Shown piece by piece: positions 1-8,558 of a stretch of 64,000 nucleotides of DNA (position 1 is its first letter; each line of letters starts with the position of its first letter). The DNA is from Faecalicatena contorta (GTDB taxonomy: Bacteria; Bacillota; Clostridia; Lachnospirales; Lachnospiraceae). The translations under genes were made by a program, and so were the position numbers. Under the pieces are notes generated by a model that saw only the letters and a program-made list of their open reading frames with translations, searched no databases and had not been told where the DNA came from. The stretch is from positions 1 to 64,000 of the forward strand of contig NZ_QGDS01000009.1 of NCBI RefSeq assembly GCF_003149105.1, given 5' to 3'.

Positions 1-252
1 CATGGTTTTAGAAGAATGACCATTTCTGCTATTATCGGTGTTCTTATTGCGGTAATCATACTTAGAATAGCCTAATTCCTCATTGAGTTCTTCATCTAGA
101 ACTCCTTCCAGCAATACGGACATCATATCTCTCATAACAGAGTTGACATCCGCCCCATCCTTTACTTTGACATCATTATTTTTCAGATAGTCTTTCATCA
201 TTTCCCGCATTGCTTGTTTCTGTGGTGATTCGTTTCTTGTTCTCTTTGGCAT
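1..252 (-). mobile_element. IS256-family (mutator-type) transposase, N-terminal 84 codons, cut by the window edge
   Basis: Reading leftwards from the ATG at 252-250 gives 84 uninterrupted codons beginning MPKRTRNESPQKQ and containing LLEGVLDEELNEELGYSKYD and a RNKNTDNSRNGH-like stretch. The order acidic helix, ELGY, then an Asn/Ser-rich basic run is the usual N-terminus of mutator/IS256 transposases, which move DNA by a DDE cut-and-paste or copy-out mechanism. The catalytic DDE part would lie to the left, outside the window, so I cannot say whether the element is intact. The start is supported by GGAGG at 260-264, seven bases from the ATG. Confidence 0.85.
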
Positions 253-259
253 AAAAGTA

Positions 260-298
260 CCTCCAAACTGTTGTAATTATCTTACATCAGTTTGGAGG
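260..298 (-). promoter_or_regulatory. Hairpin that buries the transposase ribosome binding site
   Basis: A perfect 11-bp inverted repeat, CCTCCAAACTG at 260-270 and CAGTTTGGAGG at 288-298, is separated by 17 bases. On the transposase strand the right-hand arm contains the GGAGG ribosome binding site. Insertion sequences are known to hide their start signals this way so that read-through transcripts from outside are not translated. The structure is seen directly; the protective role is inferred. Confidence 0.6.
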
Positions 299-323
299 TT
301 TACACAATCTTTGGGATTCTCCC
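299..323. repeat. Probable terminal inverted repeat of the IS256-type element
   Basis: The sequence GTTTACACA followed by CTTTGGGATTCTCCC between the transposase start and the MerR gene resembles the ends of IS256-family elements, which read like GGGAGA..CCCAAAG..TGTGTAAAC from the outside. The matching left end is outside the window, so the exact boundary and any target duplication cannot be tested here. Confidence 0.5.
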
Positions 324-355
324 GCAAGTTTTTGTCTTACCGCTTTAATATAGCT

Positions 356-1219
356 TTATTGGTTAGAAATATTCCCGCTCTTATAAAATTCTTCAATGGC
401 GCAAGCAAAAAATTCTGCCGTACCTTCGCCATATTTCTGGTCTATCATCTGCTTTGCCTGGTCATCCCTGTAATTAGATGCAACAGACAGCATAATGCCG
501 GCCTCGTGCTTGACCTGAGATAATTGCTTCATAACAAAGCCATATTCGCCAATCAACTGCTTGATTTCAAATGAATCTAACGGATATTCCCTTTTCTCAT
601 TCAACTTTTTTTCGATTGCTTCTATCCGTTTACTAAATGCGGCGCCGACTTCCTTACTTGGAGGATTATTCATAGCTTTTAATGCATTGCCTTTATCCCC
701 GTACCATTCTACCATTTTCTGATAGCCTTTTTGCATATCTTCTTTTGAACAGCGTTCCACATAATGTTTGCGCCATTGCTCAATACTGCCAAATTCTTGA
801 ATAATACTCTGCTGCATAAGTTCTGGCATATGGTTAAGCGTTGTCCGGCAGAGTTCTTCAATTTCTGTTTTTGTAAATACTTCAAAGTTCATCTGGTTCT
901 CTCCTTTTAGAATGTCATCTAGGCTGACAATCAAACGTTCCATCCGTTCCTTTTTTGCCACCAGCATCTTTTTCTGCATTTGTAGTATCTGGTTTTTATC
1001 AAGACTTGAATTGTCCATAACAGTTTTGATTTCCTTCAAAGAAATATCAAATTCGCGAAAAAACAATATCTGTTGCAATGTCTCCAGCGCTTTATCGTCA
1101 TAAAGCCGGTATCCCGCTTCACTTTTGGCTGTAGGCTTCAAAAGCCCGATTTCATCATAATAATGAAGCGTGCGTACGCTGATACCTGTTAATCTTGATA
1201 TTTCTTTTACTGTCCTCAT
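356..1219 (-). CDS. MerR-family regulator with TipAS-type C-terminal domain
   Basis: A 287-residue protein. Residues 1-70 are a MerR winged helix (VKEISRLTGISVRTLHYYDE, then GLLKP and GYRLYDD), followed by a coiled linker. The C-terminal part from about residue 115 (MNFEVFTKTEIEEL to the end) matches the TipAS antibiotic-recognition domain, with typical stretches QWRKHYVE, NALKAMNNPPSKEVG and FFACAIEEFY. Proteins of this type bind thiopeptides or other hydrophobic drugs and activate promoters with long spacers. The start has an AAGGAGGTC site just upstream. It lies next to an IS256 end and no obvious effector gene adjoins it, so its regulon is unknown. Confidence 0.88.
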   Translation of the reverse strand: MRTVKEISRLTGISVRTLHYYDEIGLLKPTAKSEAGYRLYDDKALETLQQILFFREFDISLKEIKTVMDNSSLDKNQILQMQKKMLVAKKERMERLIVSLDDILKGENQMNFEVFTKTEIEELCRTTLNHMPELMQQSIIQEFGSIEQWRKHYVERCSKEDMQKGYQKMVEWYGDKGNALKAMNNPPSKEVGAAFSKRIEAIEKKLNEKREYPLDSFEIKQLIGEYGFVMKQLSQVKHEAGIMLSVASNYRDDQAKQMIDQKYGEGTAEFFACAIEEFYKSGNISNQ

Positions 1220-1466
1220 TTTTGTATGACCTCCTTGCTCTTGATGAGATTATTTTAACCTATGACGCTCCGTAAGGGTCAAGAGCTTTTTTGAATGAAG
1301 CTGAAAAAGTCACGTTAGAGAGAATTAAACCGTTCACAAATGCGTAAGCAGGGAGTGCAAACAATGGAGAAGTTACTTCTGTATAAAAATATACATGGAT
1401 GACAATTTATGTATATATTTTGGCAATTCGGTGAAGTGACAATGTTGATAGTAAAAGCTATGATAA

Positions 1467-1494
1467 TTGTACTAGTGTACAAAGTGCATATATA
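1467..1494 (+). promoter_or_regulatory. Candidate promoter with overlapping palindrome, upstream of the sugar importer
   Basis: In the 415-base gap 1220-1634, TTGTAC at 1467-1472 and TATATA at 1489-1494 are spaced by 16 bases. The -35 box is half of a perfect palindrome TTGTAC-TAGT-GTACAA (1467-1482), a likely operator. The half-site AGTGTACAA occurs again at 6241-6249 upstream of the related dehydrogenase gene, suggesting a shared regulator, perhaps the AraC protein at 5292-6125. Nothing else convincing is seen in the gap. Confidence 0.45.
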
Positions 1495-1634
1495 TAAAAG
1501 GGAAAAACATGACAAATATTAAAAAATGCACAATAAATAAGGAAGGGGAAAAAGATGTGAATAAAAAAAACAATGATTGCTGAAAAATGCAAACAAAAAA
1601 TGAAACTAGAAACCTACAAAAAAGGAGAAGAATT

Positions 1635-2606
1635 ATGAAAAAGCGATTATTAGGATTTATCTTGGCAGCTATAATGTGTTTGGGAATGAGTGGATGTGAT
1701 TCTGAAGAGACAACAGAAACTGCGCAAAACAATGATAGTGCGGTTACTGATCCTTCTGACGTGGAAGTAGCCGTTATTTTCAAAAGTCTTTCAGCAGAAT
1801 ATTGGAAAACAATGAAGGCAGGAGCAGAAGCGGCGGCGAGTGATCTTGGTATTAGTGTAACCGTACTGGGACCTTCCGATGAGAGTGAAATTGCACAGCA
1901 GGTAACGATGATTGAAGAACAGATTGCAGCTAATGTAAGCGCAATCGTAGTTGCACCATGTGAAGAAAATGCGGTAATCGGTGCGCTGGAACCGTATGTG
2001 AATCAATTACCGGTGCTAATGGTAGATACGGATGCAGCATTGGAAGGAAAGAAAGCATTTATCGGAACCGGAAATAAAAATGCGGCCAAGCTGGGCGGTG
2101 AATATGCAGCAGAACTCCTGGGAGAAGGCAAGAAGGCTGTTTTGATTGGCGGACAGCAGGGCGAGATGACCAGCACCCAGAGATTAGAAGGCTTCCGGGA
2201 AGGGCTGGAAGAAGGGGGTATAGAAATCCTCGAAGAGCAATATGGAAAGAATACAGCAGATCAGGCGGTTGCAGTTATGGAAGATTTGATTACCAAATAT
2301 CCGGGTGAAATTGATGTAGTGCTTTGCCAGAATGATGATATGGCGATTGGCTGCCAGACAGCAATTGAACAGTCTGGTGAGAATATTAAAATTATCGGTT
2401 TTAATGGTGACGAGGCCTGCGTTCAGTTGATTCTGGAAGATAAAATTGAAGCCACAGTAGCACAGCAGCCGTATCTGATGGGATACCAGGCAGTAGAACA
2501 GGCATTTAAAGCAGCAACTGGTGAAACAATCGAAGAGCACCAGGAAGTTGCAGCAAATCTGATTAATAAGGATAACGGAGAAGCCTATTTGAAGGGCGAG
2601 CAATAG
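1635..2606 (+). CDS. Sugar ABC transporter substrate-binding lipoprotein (RbsB-like)
   Basis: A 323-residue lipoprotein: a Lys-rich N-terminus, a hydrophobic segment and the lipobox MCLGMSGC place it on the outer face of the membrane. The mature part is a periplasmic-binding-protein fold of the ribose/galactose type, with VAVIFKSLSAEYWKTMKAGAE at the ligand pocket, VVAPCEENAVIGAL, and VLCQNDDMAIGCQTAIE in the second lobe. I chose ATG 1635 because AAGGAGAAG precedes it; an in-frame ATG at 1587 would bury the signal peptide. It is followed by the matching ATPase and permease, so it delivers a pentose, hexose or cyclitol. The exact sugar cannot be read from the sequence. Confidence 0.9.
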   Translation: MKKRLLGFILAAIMCLGMSGCDSEETTETAQNNDSAVTDPSDVEVAVIFKSLSAEYWKTMKAGAEAAASDLGISVTVLGPSDESEIAQQVTMIEEQIAANVSAIVVAPCEENAVIGALEPYVNQLPVLMVDTDAALEGKKAFIGTGNKNAAKLGGEYAAELLGEGKKAVLIGGQQGEMTSTQRLEGFREGLEEGGIEILEEQYGKNTADQAVAVMEDLITKYPGEIDVVLCQNDDMAIGCQTAIEQSGENIKIIGFNGDEACVQLILEDKIEATVAQQPYLMGYQAVEQAFKAATGETIEEHQEVAANLINKDNGEAYLKGEQ

Positions 2607-2667
2607 ATCATTACTTCGCAGCATGGACGTAACATACGATAATAGCAAGAAAGGAATGATCAGGTTA

Positions 2668-4167
2668 ATGGAACATATAGTGGAATTGAAAAATGTTACG
2701 AAATACTTTCCAGGTGTGGTTGCCCTGAATAATATGTCGCTTCAGATAAGGCCGGGTGAAATTCACGGCCTGATTGGCGAAAACGGGGCGGGGAAATCAA
2801 CTCTGATTAAAGTTTTGACTGGAGTATATACACCCGATGAAGGTGAGATATATGTCAGCGGTGAAAAGCAGGAGTTAAAAAATCCGAATGATGCCCGTAA
2901 AGCTGGGGTTGCCTGTGTGTATCAAGAACTAAACATTGTAAAACTGTTATCAGTTACTGATAACATCTTTATGGGCAGAAGTATAAAAAATAAGTTTGGT
3001 TTTTTAGATTACAAACAAATGAACCGTGAGGCGCATGATGCAATGCTGAAATTGGGGCATGATATAGACCCGGGTAAAACGTGCGGGGCCTTGGGAATGG
3101 GGCTGCAGCAGATGGTGGAGATTGCCAAAGCGATTCAGGTAAACTCAAAACTAATCATCATGGATGAACCGACCTCATCGCTGGGACAAAAGGAAGTTGA
3201 CCAGTTAATGGAAACGGTGCGGAAATTGAAAGATCAGGGGATTGCCATACTGTTTGTATCCCATAAGTTAGAAGAACTATTCGAACTGTGTGACCGGGTT
3301 ACGGTAATGCGGGATGGAGAACATGTCTGCACAGAAAATATTACCGATATGACCAACGAATCGCTGATTAATGCGATGGTTGGACGAACGCTTGATAATT
3401 TATTTCCGAAGGAAACTGCAGAAAAGGGTGAGGTCATGCTGAAGGTTTCCGGTTTGAGTTCGACAGGCGTATTGGATGATGTATCCTTTGAAGCCTATGG
3501 CGGAGAAATCCTTGGCTTTGCCGGACTGGTGGGAGCCGGAAGGACCGAAACAATGCGGGCGATATTCGGAGCTGACCCAAAAGATGATGGAGATATTTTT
3601 ATCAAGGGTAAGAAAGTGGATATTCGAAGCCCGAAAGATGCCATACGTGAAGGCATTGCATTCTTAACCGAAGACCGGAAAGCACAGGGGTTGATATTAA
3701 CTCAGACGATAAGGAATAATCTGATTCTGGCCAGTATGAAAAAATTTACGGCAAATGGATTCCTGGATGAAAAGCGTATGATTACGACGGGCGAAGATTT
3801 GATTAAATCATTGAAGATAAAAACTCCTTCAGTTGATGAAGTGGCCGGACAACTGTCCGGCGGCAATCAGCAGAAGGTTATCATCGGCAAGTGGTCTAAT
3901 GTAGATGCAGATATCTATATTTTTGATGAGCCAACCCGGGGTATTGATGTTGGCGCCAAGATAGAGGTATATAAAGTTATGAACAATCTGGTAAAACAGG
4001 GCAAATGTGTTATCATGGTGTCCTCGGAGCTGCCAGAAATACTGGGAATGAGCGATCGGATAATTATTATGCGGGAGGGACGGATTATGGGTGAGATAGA
4101 CCGTGATACGGAACACTTCGGTCAAAATAGCGTCATGAAAGCAGCCTGGGGAGGAGAACTACAATGA
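2668..4167 (+). CDS. Sugar ABC transporter ATP-binding protein, duplicated ATPase (RbsA/MglA-like)
   Basis: About 499 residues, the normal length for RbsA/MglA proteins with two fused nucleotide-binding domains. The first domain has Walker A GENGAGKST and Walker B LIIMDEPTSS. The second has a degenerate Walker A region GLVGAGRTE, the signature LSGGNQQK, and DEPTRGIDVGAK, as is typical of the family. I prefer ATG 2668 (MEHIVELKNVTK); ATG 2656 is possible. It overlaps the permease gene by four bases at ATGA, so the two are translationally coupled. It powers import of the ligand caught by the protein at 1635-2606. Confidence 0.92.
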   Translation: MEHIVELKNVTKYFPGVVALNNMSLQIRPGEIHGLIGENGAGKSTLIKVLTGVYTPDEGEIYVSGEKQELKNPNDARKAGVACVYQELNIVKLLSVTDNIFMGRSIKNKFGFLDYKQMNREAHDAMLKLGHDIDPGKTCGALGMGLQQMVEIAKAIQVNSKLIIMDEPTSSLGQKEVDQLMETVRKLKDQGIAILFVSHKLEELFELCDRVTVMRDGEHVCTENITDMTNESLINAMVGRTLDNLFPKETAEKGEVMLKVSGLSSTGVLDDVSFEAYGGEILGFAGLVGAGRTETMRAIFGADPKDDGDIFIKGKKVDIRSPKDAIREGIAFLTEDRKAQGLILTQTIRNNLILASMKKFTANGFLDEKRMITTGEDLIKSLKIKTPSVDEVAGQLSGGNQQKVIIGKWSNVDADIYIFDEPTRGIDVGAKIEVYKVMNNLVKQGKCVIMVSSELPEILGMSDRIIIMREGRIMGEIDRDTEHFGQNSVMKAAWGGELQ

Positions 4168-5156
4168 AAGAACAAACAACCATGAAAAATTTGGTTTCAA
4201 AAATGGGAACCTTATTAGCACTCATTATCTTATGTGTAATCTTAACGTTAGCGTCAGATAAATTCCTGACCTACAGTAACTTTGTAAATATTATCAAACA
4301 GGCATCGGTAAATTGCCTGATTGCATCGGGAATGCTGATGGTACTAATCACAGCGGGAATTGACTTGTCGGTTGGGTTTAACTGTACATTGGCAGCTTGT
4401 ACGATGGGTGTACTGATGCAAAGAGGGCTTACCAATTCATTTCTTTTATTGCTGTCGGCATTACTGGTCAGTTCTGCAATTGGATATATCAACGGTACGC
4501 TGCTAACACGGTTGGAGCTGCCGCATCCATTTGTTTCCACTCTGGGAATGAAATTTGTGACTTGGGGCCTGGCCTTGTATATTACTGAAGCGACACCCAT
4601 TGGGTTTAAGAATCAGGGTGTTGATGGAATCCTTTTCCTGGGATCGAGAACCATCAAAGGGTTTCCCATTAGTTTTATCGCAGTACTGGTCGTTTTTACC
4701 ATCATACATATCTTTTTGACCAAGACAGCGCTGGGAAGACAGATATACTGTGTGGGCGGCAATCTGGAAGCAACCCGGCTGTCCGGGATTGATTCTAAAA
4801 AGGTACTGAGGATTGTATATACCTTATCTGGTTTACTCTGTGGAATCGCTGGTATCATCCTTGCCGGACGGGTTTCTACAGCCAATGGAAATGCCGGTAT
4901 GACCTTTGATACAGATGCCATTGCAGCATGTATTATCGGCGGGGCGTCCTTTACAGGCGGTAAGGGAACTATATGGGGAACCCTGATTGGTGCTTTGCTG
5001 ATAGCGGTAATCCGCAATGGGCTAAACCTATTGGGAGCGCAAACCGATATTCAGTATATCATCATTGGCCTGGTAATCATTATCGCAGTCTTAATCGATG
5101 TAACCAGAAGCAAGGCGGAAGCAAAAGCCAGAAAAATGGCAATGGCTAATAGATAA
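4164..5156 (+). CDS. Sugar ABC transporter permease (RbsC-like)
   Basis: A 330-residue, strongly hydrophobic protein with about eight to ten membrane segments. It carries the BPD_transp_2 signature seen in ribose-type permeases: ITAGIDLSVGF near residue 60 and the cytoplasmic EAA-like region GGNLEATRLSGID, then GGASFTGGKGTIWGTLIGAL. It forms the membrane channel for the ATPase encoded just upstream. It is the last gene of a three-gene operon that ends at the strong hairpin at 5193-5245. Confidence 0.92.
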   Translation: MKEQTTMKNLVSKMGTLLALIILCVILTLASDKFLTYSNFVNIIKQASVNCLIASGMLMVLITAGIDLSVGFNCTLAACTMGVLMQRGLTNSFLLLLSALLVSSAIGYINGTLLTRLELPHPFVSTLGMKFVTWGLALYITEATPIGFKNQGVDGILFLGSRTIKGFPISFIAVLVVFTIIHIFLTKTALGRQIYCVGGNLEATRLSGIDSKKVLRIVYTLSGLLCGIAGIILAGRVSTANGNAGMTFDTDAIAACIIGGASFTGGKGTIWGTLIGALLIAVIRNGLNLLGAQTDIQYIIIGLVIIIAVLIDVTRSKAEAKARKMAMANR

Positions 5157-5192
5157 AGTAAATTGAGAAGAGGATAATCTTCTAAGTAAAGA

Positions 5193-5245
5193 ATATAGAA
5201 ACAGGAGCCGATTCAGATAATCAGAATCGGCTCCTGTTTCTATAT
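5193..5245. terminator. Bidirectional terminator between convergent genes
   Basis: A perfect 22-bp stem (5193-5214 with 5224-5245) with a nine-base loop. It sits between the rightward importer operon and the leftward AraC gene and can serve both. Confidence 0.85.
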
Positions 5246-5291
5246 ACGTGTCTTATTGCCAGGGGCTGATTAATTTGGTGAGGGCTTGATT

Positions 5292-6125
5292 TCAAAAGCG
5301 CATATTACGGAACTCGGAAGGTGAGATAGTTTCTTTAGCCCGAAAAGCCCGGGCATAATGAGAGGCACTGTTAAACCCACATTTTTCGGCAATTTCTTCA
5401 ATGGACATAGAAGTAGTAACGAGCAGCAGCTTTGACTGCCGAAGGCGGTAACCAAGCAAATAGTTGTGTGGCGTGCAATTAAGATATTTCTTGAAATTAC
5501 GGATTAGCTGTGAGGGGCTGACATTACAGGCTGCCGCTAATTCAGCAAGTTCAATTGATTCTTCATAATGAGCATTGATGTATTGCACAGCCGGATTGAT
5601 AAAATGGTTAGAGACAAATATATGTTGAGCCGGGGCTGCCAGTTTGGCTAATATCTGTGAAATATTCATGGCAACCCGGTGTTCGTTGACCGGTGAAATC
5701 ATTGCATATGACAGAACGGCATCGAAGTGTTCCTTTAGCTGGTCAATATGATTACCGGAATAAATCATGTCATTTTGTTTGTTTAAGAACTCGACATATT
5801 GAATGCTGTTATTACCCGTGAAATGGAACCATAGGAATTCCACTGAATCATTACAGTAATAATAATGTGGCTGGCGGCAGTCCAACAATAAAATCTGGTT
5901 GCTGCCAGCTGCGTAATGCCGGTCATCAACTTCCAGATGAAGAGTTCCCTTGCATACATATAGCAGCAAGAAAAGATCCAGATAATTCCGCTTGATGTGA
6001 TAATACTGATTACAGTAAAAGTGACCGAATTGCGGGGTGCAATAAAGGTTTTGTCTGGCAAAATCCGAAGGTGTTGTAAAATCCATAAACGATGGATCCA
6101 GAACACCGTTGTCAACAATTTTCAT
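5292..6125 (-). CDS. AraC-family transcriptional regulator with N-terminal cupin sensor
   Basis: A 277-residue protein. The N-terminal 150 residues look like the AraC cupin pocket (LFLLLYVCKGTLHLEVDDRHY, then LLDCRQPHYYYCND). The C-terminal 100 residues carry two helix-turn-helix motifs, IELAELAAACNVSPSQLIRNFKKY and SIEEIAEKCGFNSASHYARAF with the final P-SEFR. Such proteins sense a sugar and activate catabolic promoters. It lies between the importer and the dehydrogenase/isomerase genes, which makes it their probable regulator. Confidence 0.9.
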   Translation of the reverse strand: MKIVDNGVLDPSFMDFTTPSDFARQNLYCTPQFGHFYCNQYYHIKRNYLDLFLLLYVCKGTLHLEVDDRHYAAGSNQILLLDCRQPHYYYCNDSVEFLWFHFTGNNSIQYVEFLNKQNDMIYSGNHIDQLKEHFDAVLSYAMISPVNEHRVAMNISQILAKLAAPAQHIFVSNHFINPAVQYINAHYEESIELAELAAACNVSPSQLIRNFKKYLNCTPHNYLLGYRLRQSKLLLVTTSMSIEEIAEKCGFNSASHYARAFRAKETISPSEFRNMRF

Positions 6126-6322
6126 TGTATTCCTTCATGCTTGTTTTTGTTGTATTTGGTTTCTATAATTTAATAATATTTCAAAGTTTATTATGACATA
6201 AGAGAGGGGTGGAATCAAGGAAATAAAAGGATTTTGAGAAAGTGTACAATAGATGTTCTGAAAAAAGGCGGAGCTATTTTTTGAATGTAAATTTTTGTAT
6301 AGAAAACATAAATCTGTTGAAA

Positions 6323-6350
6323 TGACACTGACATGGACGAGGGCTATAAT
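6323..6350 (+). promoter_or_regulatory. Candidate promoter of the dehydrogenase-isomerase pair
   Basis: In the 324-base gap 6126-6449, TGACAC (6323-6328) and TATAAT (6345-6350) are 16 bases apart. The half-site AGTGTACAA at 6241-6249 lies about 75 bases upstream of the -35 box, a usual distance for an AraC-type activator site. The rest of the gap shows no further structure. Confidence 0.5.
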
Positions 6351-6449
6351 ATAGAAAAGTCAGCAATATGCTGAATAAAAAACGCAAACCGGAGAAAAAA
6401 TCATGCACGAGCTCCGGAGCTGATCAAGAAGATGAAGGAGGAAGAAAAA

Positions 6450-7577
6450 ATGAAAGAAATTCGTATTGGCCTGGTAGGAGCTGGGTGGATGGGGAAGGCA
6501 CATAGCAGCGCCCTGTTGGATGCACAGATGCTTTTTGGCCCGGATTATGGGGTGGCAGTATTTGAAATGGTTGCCGATTCAAATGAGGCAAGTGCAAAAG
6601 AAGCACAGCACAAGATCGGCTTTAAGCGAATGACAACTGACTGGAAGGAAGTGGTTAGTGATCCGGATGTAGATCTGGTTGATATTGCCACACCAAATTC
6701 TTTTCACTATGAAGTGGCAAAAGAAGCTTTAAATAATGGGAAACATGTATATTGTGAAAAACCATTATCCATATCTGCAGAACAATCGGCAGAGTTGGCA
6801 GAGCTGGCCGCGGAAAAGAACGTTGTCAATTATGTTGGCTACAACAACACGATGAATCCGGCAAACGCATATGTTAAGGACCTGGTGGAGACCGGGAAAC
6901 TCGGAAAGATTATGAAATTTACAGGTACATACGATCAGGATCAGCTTCTCGATGAAAGCCTTCCGATTACATGGAGACACGTTAATAAACTGGCAGGATG
7001 CGGTGCTTTAGGTGATTTGGGCTGTCATTTGCTCAGCGTTTCTCAGTTTATTATGGGGGATATTCAGCAGGTCAATGCAATGACTTCCACCATTTTTCCA
7101 AAGCGCCCGAAGGCAGCAGGTTCCAGTGAAATGGCTGATGTGGAAAATGAAGACATTGTAACCTTTATGGCTAAATATGCAAACGGTGCTGCGGGTACTA
7201 TTTCAGCGAGCCGTGTTGCCACTGGACGTAAGAACCGTCTGGCCTATGAGATTCAGGGAACACAGGGGACTGTGTGCTATGATCTTGAACGCATGGGTGA
7301 AGTGCAGGTATATTTCCATAATGATAATGAAGCGGACCGTGGATTCCGTACTGTTTTACTCAACCCCCATCATAAAGGCTATTCAGCATTCCAGCCGGCG
7401 GGCGGTATCTCAATTGCGTATAATGATATGAAGATTTTGGAGGTTCATGAGCTGTTTGCGGCGATTACCCAAGGCGCGGAATATGCTTGTAACTTTGAAT
7501 TTGGCTATAAAATCGACCGTACAGTTGATGCGGTTTTGGAATCTGCAAAAACGAATACATGGGTTCATATTGAATAA
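6450..7577 (+). CDS. Gfo/Idh/MocA-family NAD(P)-dependent oxidoreductase
   Basis: A 375-residue protein. The N-terminal Rossmann fold shows IGLVGAGWMGKAHSSAL (dinucleotide binding), VDIATPNSFHYEVAKEAL and the catalytic Lys of the family motif GKHVYCEKPL at about residue 100. The C-terminal half is the alpha/beta substrate domain with GCGALGDLGCHLLS containing the usual Asp/His pair. Members oxidise or epimerise sugars and inositols. ATG 6450 follows AAGGAGGAAG with proper spacing; the ATG at 6432 lies within that signal. It is followed by an isomerase after 19 bases, so both probably act on the sugar taken up by the 1635-5156 importer. Confidence 0.92.
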   Translation: MKEIRIGLVGAGWMGKAHSSALLDAQMLFGPDYGVAVFEMVADSNEASAKEAQHKIGFKRMTTDWKEVVSDPDVDLVDIATPNSFHYEVAKEALNNGKHVYCEKPLSISAEQSAELAELAAEKNVVNYVGYNNTMNPANAYVKDLVETGKLGKIMKFTGTYDQDQLLDESLPITWRHVNKLAGCGALGDLGCHLLSVSQFIMGDIQQVNAMTSTIFPKRPKAAGSSEMADVENEDIVTFMAKYANGAAGTISASRVATGRKNRLAYEIQGTQGTVCYDLERMGEVQVYFHNDNEADRGFRTVLLNPHHKGYSAFQPAGGISIAYNDMKILEVHELFAAITQGAEYACNFEFGYKIDRTVDAVLESAKTNTWVHIE

Positions 7578-7596
7578 GAAGAAGGAGGTATGAGAT

Positions 7597-8475
7597 ATGT
7601 CAATAAAAGTAGGAATTGCCCCAGACTCATGGGGTGTGTGGTTTCCCAATCATGAAAAACAGACACCGTGGAACCGCTGTATGGACGAAATGAAAGAAGC
7701 AGGGTATGAAGGCGTGGAATTAGGTCCCTGGGGCTATTTTCCTAACACCAATCCAGAGCTGAAAGATGCGTTGGCGGAGCGTTCCCTTGCACTGGTTGCA
7801 GGAACAGTGGGAGGAGATTTTCTGGACGATGCATCAATTGATCAGATGTGTAAGACGATTGATGAGATGGCATCTGTACTGAAAGACTTTCCGGAGGCAA
7901 AATATATTGTGTTACTGCCCAGTATGTATACAGATCTTGAGACTGGTGAACAAGTGATGAATCCGGAGCTGACGAAAGAGCAGTGGGCTGCCTATACAAA
8001 GAATGTGCAGCGCGCAGCTGACAGGGCAGCACAGCATGGATTAATCGGTACTTTTCATCCCCATGTGGATTGCCATGTTGAAACTGAAGAAGAGATTGAA
8101 AGACTTCTGGAGGATACGGATGTGCAGTTGTGCTTTGATACAGGGCATCATGTATATGGCGGCGGGGAACCAATCTCATTTTATGAGAAGCATGCCGATC
8201 GGATTCCTTACATCCACTTAAAGGACTGTGATCTTTCGGTTAAGCGCAAAATGGAAGAGAATAAGTGGTCGTTTGCCAAGGCGGTAACGGAGGATATCAT
8301 GGTTGAGCCAGGGAAAGGAAGCATTGATTTTGCAAAGCTTCATGATGTTATGACGAAAAAACAGTATGACGGATGGGTAGTTGTGGAACAGGATTTGTTT
8401 CCAGTGAAATCCTTTGATGTACCGTTGCCGATTGCTAAACGGGGGCGGGAGAATCTTGCCAAGGCAGGGTTTTAG
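7597..8475 (+). CDS. Sugar phosphate isomerase/epimerase, TIM barrel (IolE/xylose-isomerase-like)
   Basis: A 292-residue AP-endonuclease-2/xylose-isomerase-like barrel. Metal ligands are visible in order: GYEGVELGPWG (Glu), GTFHPHVDCHVE (His), CFDTGHHVYGG (Asp/His) and YIHLKDCD, ending with WVVVEQD. The layout resembles inosose dehydratase (IolE) and related isomerases that handle the keto product of Gfo/Idh enzymes. AAGGAGG precedes ATG 7597. Its partner dehydrogenase is immediately upstream and the pair ends at the terminator 8502-8552. The precise substrate is not resolved. Confidence 0.88.
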   Translation: MSIKVGIAPDSWGVWFPNHEKQTPWNRCMDEMKEAGYEGVELGPWGYFPNTNPELKDALAERSLALVAGTVGGDFLDDASIDQMCKTIDEMASVLKDFPEAKYIVLLPSMYTDLETGEQVMNPELTKEQWAAYTKNVQRAADRAAQHGLIGTFHPHVDCHVETEEEIERLLEDTDVQLCFDTGHHVYGGGEPISFYEKHADRIPYIHLKDCDLSVKRKMEENKWSFAKAVTEDIMVEPGKGSIDFAKLHDVMTKKQYDGWVVVEQDLFPVKSFDVPLPIAKRGRENLAKAGF

Positions 8476-8501
8476 AGACGTTTATTTATTGAAAAGATGA
8501 G

Positions 8502-8552
8502 AGGCTGCTGCACTGCCTGATGAACAATCAGGGAGTGAGCAGCCTTTTTTTG
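8502..8552 (+). terminator. Rho-independent terminator
   Basis: AGGCTGCT at 8502-8509 pairs with AGCAGCCT at 8538-8545, the stem continuing through CCTGAT/ATCAGG, followed by seven T residues. It ends the dehydrogenase-isomerase operon. Confidence 0.85.
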
Positions 8553-8558
8553 TGTAAG

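Noticed and set aside
1472..1783. Minus-strand ORF of about 100 codons over the importer promoter
   Set aside because: It is antisense to the signal peptide of the binding protein and rich in Phe, Ile and Leu from AT-rich DNA; no start signal.
5193..5245. Possible attachment site or mobile element end, given the 22-bp perfect inverted repeat
   Set aside because: Position between convergent genes explains it as a bidirectional terminator, and no integrase or direct repeat adjoins it.
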